In this document: positions 15,070 through 21,068 of the stretch, piece after piece
Numbering within the stretch: position 1 is the first letter of the stretch
How the letters are laid out: the number at the start of each line of letters is the position of its first letter
IMG/VR virus record: IMGVR_UViG_3300030107_004150
Location: 1-24,076 of that record
Origin: a virus
Reading direction: 5' to 3' (one strand)
DNA: 24,076 bases
Position numbers and translations under genes: made by a program
The notes under the pieces: model-generated
What the model was told of the DNA's origin: nothing
The model's database searches: none
What the model saw: the letters and a program-made list of their open reading frames with translations, nothing else

Positions 15070-16482
15070 CTAGTGTTTTATTTGCTTAGATTTACCTCTA
15101 AGTACTTGAGTTATTTCTTCTAATTTAATATTTGATAACCTTAATTTTGCTTGTCTCATTGCAGCTCTTCTTTCTTTTTTAAGCATCATAAGTTGTCTTG
15201 CTGGTACATTAGCTCTAGTTGATAGTATTGCATACATAATACATTTATACATAGCCTCTTCCGCAAACTTATGTACAACAGCTTGGTTATCTGAACTCAT
15301 ACTATCAGTTATGTATTTTAATATTACAGTTTCTCCACTTAAATTAGAACTAAAATGAATAAAATTCGTGAGAGGATCTATGTAATATGAACCATTTGTA
15401 TGCGCGTGTTGAGGATCTAATCCATATCTTTGGCCATTGTGTGGCCAATAAGTATCGTCTTCATAATCATCATTATTATTTTCAGATGGAGTTGTGCCTT
15501 TATAGTTACTCCAAGTTGTAGAATCAATAGATCCACCAGTACTTAAATTATTTTGATACGTTGGATATGTTCTACCATCTGTTCTTTGTGTAATAATTAC
15601 TCTTTCTAATAAACCAACCCAAGTTTCATCAACAACTTCAATAATTAAACATCTTTCATTGTCATAATCACCATGAGCTGTTGTTAATTTTTGATAATAA
15701 GTAGATGTGTAATCTAAACGCATAGTAGCACTTGTATCTCCAGCACCAACCGCAAATGGAGTATAATCCTTTACACCTCTTTCATAACCATGAGTCCATC
15801 TATCGCCTTTATCTCCAAATAACATTACTTTGAATTTACCTTGAGCAGTAGCGTTGTATCGTAATTTAGAAGTGGAAAATCTTATAGCATAAACTTTACC
15901 ATTTTTTAAATCTGGTAAAGGTAATTTCATTTGTATACCTTGTGCTACTGTACTTGTGTTAGTTCCACTATTATTAACACTCCCACCTATAATAGCGCCT
16001 GAGTTAAATTTATAATTATCTGACCAAGTAAATGTATCACCTTCATTGTCTGTATCAAATGTCCAACTGTCAGCGTTATAAGTAAAATGTGATTCATCAT
16101 GACTACCAACTATATTTCCTTGAAATTGTGGGTTTGAAGTTTTGTTAGTTGGGTATATAGGATGTTCTATTCCAGAACTATCAACCCGAACTACTTTAGT
16201 ATAATTAATATAGTCGTGTGGTAAAACATCTTTAAGAGAAGGTGGTACTGTCATTTCCCAAGATTTGGTAGATAAAAGCACATCATAAGAAAGTTCCATT
16301 AAAGCTCTTTTTGTATGAAACTCAACATCTATTGGACTAACTTTAGAAATAAGTTTATCTTCACCAACATAAGCGATCATAAAATTAGCTACTAATTCTT
16401 GTAAAGTTACAAACTGATAATATCCAGCATAACCAGTTGAATAATAACTATAATCTGTTGTGATATAATTTATTCTTCCCAT
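15070..16482 (-). CDS. Connector or tail protein, 470 aa, with an apparent jelly-roll-like insert
   Basis: This is a complete 470-residue frame with ATG at 16482-16480. The N-terminal domain (~1-125) includes EFHTKRALMELSYDVLLSTK, PPSLKDVLPHDYINY and GIEHPIYPT. The C-terminal domain (~350-470) includes YGLDPQHAHTNGSYYID, IHFSSNLSGETVILKY, KFAEEAMYKC and the basic end LRGKSKQIKH. I recall both ends as conserved in structural proteins of uncultured marine phages. Between them, residues ~130-305 form a beta-rich segment (WSDNYKFN, GKVYAIRFSTSK, CLIIEVVDETWVGLLERVII) that looks like a jelly roll and seems extra compared with the shorter homologues I remember. It sits between the 229-aa gene (3-base gap) and the nozzle-like giant (3-base gap). 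A tail tube, adaptor or ring-protein role is likely by position, as for T7 gp11/P22 gp4 neighbours. Exact identity is uncertain. Confidence 0.75.
   Translation of the reverse strand: MGRINYITTDYSYYSTGYAGYYQFVTLQELVANFMIAYVGEDKLISKVSPIDVEFHTKRALMELSYDVLLSTKSWEMTVPPSLKDVLPHDYINYTKVVRVDSSGIEHPIYPTNKTSNPQFQGNIVGSHDESHFTYNADSWTFDTDNEGDTFTWSDNYKFNSGAIIGGSVNNSGTNTSTVAQGIQMKLPLPDLKNGKVYAIRFSTSKLRYNATAQGKFKVMLFGDKGDRWTHGYERGVKDYTPFAVGAGDTSATMRLDYTSTYYQKLTTAHGDYDNERCLIIEVVDETWVGLLERVIITQRTDGRTYPTYQNNLSTGGSIDSTTWSNYKGTTPSENNNDDYEDDTYWPHNGQRYGLDPQHAHTNGSYYIDPLTNFIHFSSNLSGETVILKYITDSMSSDNQAVVHKFAEEAMYKCIMYAILSTRANVPARQLMMLKKERRAAMRQAKLRLSNIKLEEITQVLRGKSKQIKH
15568..16095 (-). other. Beta-rich insert, possibly a carbohydrate-binding-like jelly roll
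   Basis: Residues ~130-305 of the 470-aa protein alternate short hydrophobic strands with Gly/Asn/Ser turns and contain aromatic residues typical of ligand-binding jelly rolls. The flanking domains are helical or conserved-looking, so this segment reads as an insertion. No family assignment is possible by eye. Confidence 0.4.
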
Positions 16483-16485
16483 TTC

Positions 16486-17175
16486 TTATTGTTTTTGTTG
16501 TTGAGTATTCACTGTTTCCATACCTTGAGCCATTTGAACAAGACCTTGTTGTTTTATAGAGATACCAGCGTATTTTAATATTTTATAAACCAATTCGTTT
16601 TCTTCAGAATGATGTAGTTGAAAATCTTGATAAGAATTATTATTAGGATCATACATTGCTTTTCCATTTACAACAACATATGTCCAACTAGGTTTATCTG
16701 GTTGTTTTATATACTCATAACTAAACTCTGTTATACCTTCTCCATACACAGTAATTTGCCCTTGTCTTTTAGTATAAACAGAACATGCCGCAAGACTTTC
16801 TGGCGTAAGTAATCTTGATTTGTACATAAACTTCATTTTATCGTATTCTATTGGTTCACAAACATTCCCTTTGTTATCCCAAACGGTACCTAATTGATAT
16901 AAATTAGTTTGTACATTACCTGGATTACTAGATGATGTTCCAGTTCTTTTAAATACATTAATTTTTTCTTCTATATACTTTGTTATATCTGCGTATTCTT
17001 CAGAACCTCTATTTACACGAGAAAATTGATTTAAATCATAAAAATATTGATCAAATATTTCGTTTTGAGCTTGGTCAGCAAACAAATTAAATTGTTGAGG
17101 TGTAATATAACCTCTTTGTTCTTTATTAGCAAATGCTAAAACTTTTTGATATACTGTATTTATATTTACTGCCAT
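16486..17175 (-). CDS. Head-tail connector-type protein, 229 aa
   Basis: This is a complete 229-residue frame beginning MAVNINTVYQKVLAFANKEQ, then RGYITPQQFNLFADQAQNEIFDQYF. The first ~80 residues are helical. The middle is mixed, with VYGEGITEFSYEYIKQPDKPSW at about 150-170. The end is Gln-rich (TVNTQQQKQ). I recall this N-terminus from structural blocks of marine flavobacterial and uncultured phages. The position, after the capsid genes and just before the 470-aa and nozzle-like genes, fits an adaptor or ring protein that joins the portal to the tail (T7 gp11-like or crAss-like ring protein), but this is inferred from order. It overlaps nothing and ends 3 bases before the next start. The start follows an A-rich leader (AAAAAGAAATT), with no clear Shine-Dalgarno. 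Confidence 0.75.
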   Translation of the reverse strand: MAVNINTVYQKVLAFANKEQRGYITPQQFNLFADQAQNEIFDQYFYDLNQFSRVNRGSEEYADITKYIEEKINVFKRTGTSSSNPGNVQTNLYQLGTVWDNKGNVCEPIEYDKMKFMYKSRLLTPESLAACSVYTKRQGQITVYGEGITEFSYEYIKQPDKPSWTYVVVNGKAMYDPNNNSYQDFQLHHSEENELVYKILKYAGISIKQQGLVQMAQGMETVNTQQQKQ

Positions 17176-17184
17176 AATTTCTTT

Positions 17185-17349
17185 TTAATTATTATAAGGA
17201 AAAAATCTATTTAAAGTATCTTTTCGTTCTTTACAACCACAATCTTTACCTGTTGCTTTAGAAATCTTATCTACAACTTTTTTTATCCCTGTAGCTTTTG
17301 TGAATTTTTCTATTGAGTCGCCTAATCCTTTTGATTTTTTCTTTTCCAT
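17185..17349 (-). CDS. Small conserved-type Cys-containing protein, 54 aa
   Basis: I chose ATG 17349-17347, giving 54 residues that begin MEKKKSKGLGDSIEKF. A longer frame from GTG 17394 is rejected because it would translate through the strong UACG hairpin. The protein is basic and helical, with a short Cys motif, DCGCKERKDTLNRFFPY, at about residues 36-52. The pattern GLGDxIxK plus CGCxxRxxxLNxxFPY is familiar to me from many phage structural regions as a tiny protein of unknown function. CxC with Arg/Lys suggests a metal site, or a disulfide when in the virion. It ends 9 bases before the 229-aa gene, so the two are probably translated from one message. Candidate roles are a minor head or neck component or an assembly helper. 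Confidence 0.75.
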   Translation of the reverse strand: MEKKKSKGLGDSIEKFTKATGIKKVVDKISKATGKDCGCKERKDTLNRFFPYNN

Positions 17350-17360
17350 ATAATTTATTT

Positions 17361-17397
17361 GTAGTTTGTAATCGCCCCGTAGGGCGACTACCACTAC
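17361..17397 (-). promoter_or_regulatory. Strong RNA hairpin with UACG tetraloop between the 283-aa and 54-aa genes
   Basis: In the transcript, GUAGUCGCCC pairs with GGGCGAUUAC around a UACG loop closed by C-G (10 pairs including one G-U). An outer GUAGU/ACUAC arm of five pairs follows after a small internal loop. The inner loop is bases 17378-17381. It lies 8 bases after the 283-aa stop and 12 bases before the 54-aa start. There is no U-run after it, so it is not a classic terminator; a processing or stability element, or translation control of the next gene, is more likely. Confidence 0.75.
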
Positions 17398-17404
17398 AGT
17401 TAGA

Positions 17405-18256
17405 TTAATTTAATCTTTTTTCAATATTGGAGTAGATCTCCATTCCTTCATCAGTTTTAAACCAAGCAGCTAAAGCTGAATAAGGATGTTCATCAAATGG
17501 AACATTCATTAGTTTTCTATCATTAGAAGCCCAAGTAAATGTTCTTTGATCTGGAGATAGTTTGATAATACCCAATTCAGTTGCTTTAATACCAAAATTT
17601 CTAAGCTGAACATTATCATCATTTACTAACTCTAAGAATAATTCAGGGTTTCTTTTAGCGTATAATAATAAATCTCTTTTTAGTTCTTTAGAACTCATCT
17701 CTGACACTTTAGAACCAACTTCAACTCTCATAATAGCTTCAGCCATATCTATATCAATGTTTTTAGCAGTATTTAACGCTTCTATTTCCATTTCCAACCA
17801 AGCTATTTCACTTGTTGCTACCGCGACTGGTTTTTCTTCATAGAAAATTTTATCTCTATCAGGATGGTATAAAGAAAGTAGTTTTTGTAAAACTGTTTTT
17901 TCTTTTTCAACAATTAGCATACCATTTCTAAAAATAATATGCTCTAATCTTTGATCACCATTCATTTCATCAACGAAAACTGTTTTTTGGTTTTGACAAT
18001 ACTTAAGTTCTCTTTCATAACCTTTTTCTTGATCGAACCAATGTATATTAGCAGCTCTTACAGATCTTGATACAGGTTTTTTATTTCCTTTTAATCTGTA
18101 TATTCTATCTTTTAATTCCCAACCGTCGTTTAGTATTAAATTTTTCTTTTCAACTCTTTTTGGTTTTGGGGTTTCTATTTCTAGTGTTTCAACTTTTGGT
18201 TTTTCTACAACCGGTGGAGTTGTTTCCACTTCTATATTTTTTGTTTTTTTTGCCAT
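17405..18256 (-). CDS. Conserved-type structural-region protein, 283 aa, unknown role
   Basis: This 283-residue frame starts at ATG 18256-18254. Residues ~1-40 are Lys/Pro/Glu-rich and disordered (EVETTPPVVEKPKVETLEIE). A compact domain follows, with WELKDRIYRLKGNKKPVS, HWFDQEKGYERELKYCQNQ and HIIFRNGMLIVEKEK. The last 100 residues are helical (SKELKRDLLLYAKRNPELF) and end with a WASNDRKLMNVPFDEHPY segment. I recall this combination (a WFD-x(2)-(K/G) block, then QKLLSLYHP) from uncultured marine phages next to capsid genes, without a known function. It could be a minor head protein, head-completion or decoration protein. It is bracketed by two UNCG hairpins, which suggests separate expression control from the capsid gene. 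The disordered acidic/basic tail would suit binding to the capsid or DNA. Confidence 0.7.
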   Translation of the reverse strand: MAKKTKNIEVETTPPVVEKPKVETLEIETPKPKRVEKKNLILNDGWELKDRIYRLKGNKKPVSRSVRAANIHWFDQEKGYERELKYCQNQKTVFVDEMNGDQRLEHIIFRNGMLIVEKEKTVLQKLLSLYHPDRDKIFYEEKPVAVATSEIAWLEMEIEALNTAKNIDIDMAEAIMRVEVGSKVSEMSSKELKRDLLLYAKRNPELFLELVNDDNVQLRNFGIKATELGIIKLSPDQRTFTWASNDRKLMNVPFDEHPYSALAAWFKTDEGMEIYSNIEKRLN

Positions 18257-18280
18257 AATATAATATATAATAAAATTAAT

Positions 18281-18315
18281 AAAAAGAAAGGGTCGAGGCC
18301 GAAGCCTCGATCCTT
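18281..18315 (-). terminator. UUCG-loop intrinsic terminator after the major capsid gene
   Basis: On the coding strand, GGAUCGAGGC-UUCG-GCCUCGACCC forms a stem of seven pairs below the C(UUCG)G loop, then one A-C mismatch, then two G-C and two A-U pairs. It is followed directly by UUUCUUUUUAUU. It begins 11 bases after the capsid stop. Stem stability, the tetraloop and the U-tail are all typical of intrinsic terminators. Downstream genes have no obvious promoter of their own, so partial read-through is likely. Confidence 0.85.
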
Positions 18316-18326
18316 AATATAAATGC

Positions 18327-19832
18327 TTAGTTCATTAACATGAAATTGTTAGCACCTTGTACAACTAAACATCTTTCAGATAAATAGTGTACTTGCATTG
18401 CATCAAGCGCAGATGTAGCAGCACCAACAGAACCAGTAACCCAAGTTTTTAATCTTCGGTCATCAGTTTGTGAAGCTCTATATCTAACATGTAAGAAAGG
18501 ACGTTTAAGGTTCTTTCCTAAACTTTGGTCATAAACTGAAGAAGTACCAGCTGGAATAATAACACCACGGATAGCTGCGCTACCTGCTGCGTCATTAATA
18601 CCACCTCTTGTAGCTTTGTCATTTAAGTATCTGAAATCAGACTTGTAGAAGTCATAAGAACCTCTTCGGAATCCAGAGAAACCTAAATTAAGTGCCATAT
18701 CTTCAGAGTTATCGAATACACCGTAAGATGTACCACCAGCACCGTAAGAATTCATTGAAGCTAGCATATCATCTATAGCAAGAGACGTAGCTCTATTAAC
18801 AAACATCATGTTTTCTTCAATAGCACCATTTTTATCAAACTCTGCTAAAATAGCATCAAACTCCGCTAAATCAGTAGCAGCGTTAACACCAGTAACACCA
18901 GAAGTTAAATTACCTCTAGCTTCAATAGCAGCGAATAAACCTTCAGTACCAACATTAGTACCACCATCTGCAGAACCTCTAATTTGCTTATTAGCAAAAC
19001 CAATAGCAGAGTTACCAACAGCTTTTTCAGCTTCAATCATACTCATTTCTAAGTAATCAGTAAAACGTGCTCTTGTATCACCTTCAGCTTTTAAGTACCA
19101 TAAGTATCCGTTTTGACCTTCTTCACCTGTAACTTCAACCCAACCTACTTGAGAAGCGTCAGATCCTGAAACTTCGTAGTAGTCTTTCATAATAATTGGC
19201 TTGTTGTCAAAATGCTTGAAAGTAGGTGTTAAAGCTTCTCTTCTATCAGAGTTATGAGTACCAGTAATATCAGAGTAAGACTGACCTTTACCATATTCAG
19301 AACCAATAACTAATACAGTAGCAGAAGCATCAGTAAGACCAGCAGCAGTTAAAGTTGCCTCTGAATAAGGTTCAACTGAAACAACATTTGAGTCTGGAGT
19401 TTCAACAACTAATGCTTTAACAACCTTACCAGATTGTGCTATTAATACTGTATCATTAACTCTAATACCATGCTTTCTAGCAGTTGTAGAAGAAGAACCC
19501 ATTGTAGTATCTCCATCTATATCAGCTTGAATTGCTAAAGTACCATTTGTATCACCAACACCAACTACGTTAGCAGTGTATGATAAATGTAATCTTCCTT
19601 GTTCAGACCAAACAACCTGATCGGATGTCATAGCCTCTTCAGCTCCTACTTGCGAAAGAAATCCTGAGATAGTTCTGTTTCCAAAAATCTCAGCTTCTTT
19701 TTCCATAAGATCTGGTAAATATTGTTGCGCCCAGTCGTTCGTACCAGTCGTAAAATCGATGTAATTCGATGCTAACGTTTGCTGTTGAGCAGCTGGAGCA
19801 ATAGTTCCCGCAGGAACACTTGTAATTGCCAT
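18327..19832 (-). CDS. Major capsid protein
   Basis: This 501-residue protein follows the portal and scaffold-like genes, the usual position for the major capsid protein. It begins MAITSVPAGTIAPAAQQQTL. Its sequence is that of a soluble alpha/beta shell protein, with regions such as LSQVGAEEAMTSDQVVW (~60-75), GDTRARFTDYLEMSMIEAEKA (~245-270) and MFVNRATSLAIDDMLASM (~340). It ends VVQGANNFMLMN. No prohead protease gene or obvious N-terminal delta domain is seen, so assembly probably depends on the separate scaffold. The HK97 fold is assumed because nearly all tailed phages share it; I cannot show it by eye. Base composition is less AT-rich than in neighbours, as expected for a highly expressed gene. 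A terminator hairpin follows the gene. The start has the A/T leader TTTAAAATT and no Shine-Dalgarno. Confidence 0.88.
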   Translation of the reverse strand: MAITSVPAGTIAPAAQQQTLASNYIDFTTGTNDWAQQYLPDLMEKEAEIFGNRTISGFLSQVGAEEAMTSDQVVWSEQGRLHLSYTANVVGVGDTNGTLAIQADIDGDTTMGSSSTTARKHGIRVNDTVLIAQSGKVVKALVVETPDSNVVSVEPYSEATLTAAGLTDASATVLVIGSEYGKGQSYSDITGTHNSDRREALTPTFKHFDNKPIIMKDYYEVSGSDASQVGWVEVTGEEGQNGYLWYLKAEGDTRARFTDYLEMSMIEAEKAVGNSAIGFANKQIRGSADGGTNVGTEGLFAAIEARGNLTSGVTGVNAATDLAEFDAILAEFDKNGAIEENMMFVNRATSLAIDDMLASMNSYGAGGTSYGVFDNSEDMALNLGFSGFRRGSYDFYKSDFRYLNDKATRGGINDAAGSAAIRGVIIPAGTSSVYDQSLGKNLKRPFLHVRYRASQTDDRRLKTWVTGSVGAATSALDAMQVHYLSERCLVVQGANNFMLMN

Positions 19833-19852
19833 AATTTTAAATTTTTAAATTG

Positions 19853-21040
19853 TTATTTATTGTTTTTAATTTTAAACTTAAAATCAGAAGAATTATCACC
19901 TAACACTTTAAACTTCATACCTCCAGTCTCAATGTTACCATGACTTTGCCTTGGATTCATATCTACGTTTTTAGCTTTAGCAACACTATTTTTCATAGCG
20001 TCTGCTTTACCTTGTTCATAAAAGTGTTTTGCGATAGCATCTGCGTTCATTGCTGTATATAAAGATTTGTGATAACCCGCGGCATCTGACATTTCATTTT
20101 TTTCGTTCAAAAACTTTTTGACAAAATTATTAATATCACTTTGGGTATTCTTAACCTCGTTAGCATTGTTTATATTAAATCTATATTTTTTATCACCAAC
20201 GTTGTATTCAAAACCTTTGAACTTGTTGTTAAAAACAGAATCTGTTTTCTTTAAAAAATTAGACTTTTGTGCATCTGCTTGTTTTTTAGTCTCTTCTGAC
20301 TCTTTGTTGTATCTATTAAAGAAGTCCCAAGCTTTTTGTTGTTCAAGCGTAAGCTTTGAACCAGCTTTGATTTCTTCATAGTATTTAGACTTTTGCCCGT
20401 CTAAGTGGCTTTTAGCGCTGGCAACTTGCTCTTTTAACGCTAATTTTTTTCTTTTAATATCTTTTTCATCATCTTCTTCTTCGTCGTAAGAAAATGAATC
20501 TTCCATAAGGAAGCTTATTTCATCATCGTTTAAATGTGATTTAGTTTGTTTATAATATTCTCTTAATAAAGACATATCATCTAGTTTACTATAATCTTGG
20601 TTTAAACGAACATAATCATTTAAATCACCACCAGTTTCTTCCATAAAATCCATTAATTTTTGAATATTCTCTGGTAATGGTTTACCGGTTTCTAAGTTTT
20701 CTTTAATAGCTTCTTCTGCTACATCAGCTATTTCTTCAACTTCTTCTTTAACTTCTTCTTCAGTAATTTCTTCTAATACTGGAGTTTCTTGTGTTTCATT
20801 TTCCGGTTGTACTTCTTCTTGTTCTTGTGTGGGCTCGGCATCTTCAGACTCTGCAACCACTCCGCTGTCGTCAGTGTTATCTTCTTTAGTTTCATTTTTT
20901 TCTTCTTTTGGTGTTGGTGGTTTACTTAAATCTACTTTTATAACACTATCGTCATCAGCGGATTCAAATTTACTTTCTTCAACTTGTTCAGTTGTTTCTT
21001 GGGTAGTTTCTTCAACTACTTTTTCTTCTTTTTCTTCCAT
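19853..21040 (-). CDS. Scaffold-like assembly protein with acidic N-terminus
   Basis: This 395-residue protein lies between portal and capsid genes, where scaffolding proteins usually lie. Residues ~1-115 are extremely acidic and disordered (MEEKEEKVVEETTQETTEQ and repeated EE/TQE runs). Residues ~115-310 are helical and charged, with likely coiled coils (EETKKQADAQKSNFLKKTD). The C-terminal region includes NADAIAKHFYEQGKADAMKN and ends with a Lys-rich tail (FKVLGDNSSDFKFKIKNNK). A basic helical C-terminus that docks on the coat protein is usual for P22, T7 and phi29-type scaffolds. Function is inferred from order and composition, not from a diagnostic motif. The gap to the capsid gene is 20 bases. 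No protease signature is present in this frame. The gene leader is A/T-only and ends ATTATATTATGG. Confidence 0.75.
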   Translation of the reverse strand: MEEKEEKVVEETTQETTEQVEESKFESADDDSVIKVDLSKPPTPKEEKNETKEDNTDDSGVVAESEDAEPTQEQEEVQPENETQETPVLEEITEEEVKEEVEEIADVAEEAIKENLETGKPLPENIQKLMDFMEETGGDLNDYVRLNQDYSKLDDMSLLREYYKQTKSHLNDDEISFLMEDSFSYDEEEDDEKDIKRKKLALKEQVASAKSHLDGQKSKYYEEIKAGSKLTLEQQKAWDFFNRYNKESEETKKQADAQKSNFLKKTDSVFNNKFKGFEYNVGDKKYRFNINNANEVKNTQSDINNFVKKFLNEKNEMSDAAGYHKSLYTAMNADAIAKHFYEQGKADAMKNSVAKAKNVDMNPRQSHGNIETGGMKFKVLGDNSSDFKFKIKNNK

Positions 21041-21068
21041 AATATAATATAATAATAATTAATAAATT

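Noticed and set aside
17350-17394. Longer GTG start for the 54-aa protein, adding 15 residues
   Set aside because: The added codons lie in the strong UACG hairpin and encode sequence unlike the rest, and the ATG at 17349 has the usual A/T leader.
19833-19852. Search for a Bacteroidota promoter (TTTG and TAxxTTTG) before the capsid gene
   Set aside because: The 20-base gap and the A/T-only leader show no such pair, so no promoter is called.
20118-21047. Two plus-strand frames of 87 and 72 codons opposite the scaffold-like gene
   Set aside because: They arise from the complement of Glu/Lys-rich codons and give Ser- or Leu-rich peptides; no plus-strand gene organisation supports them.
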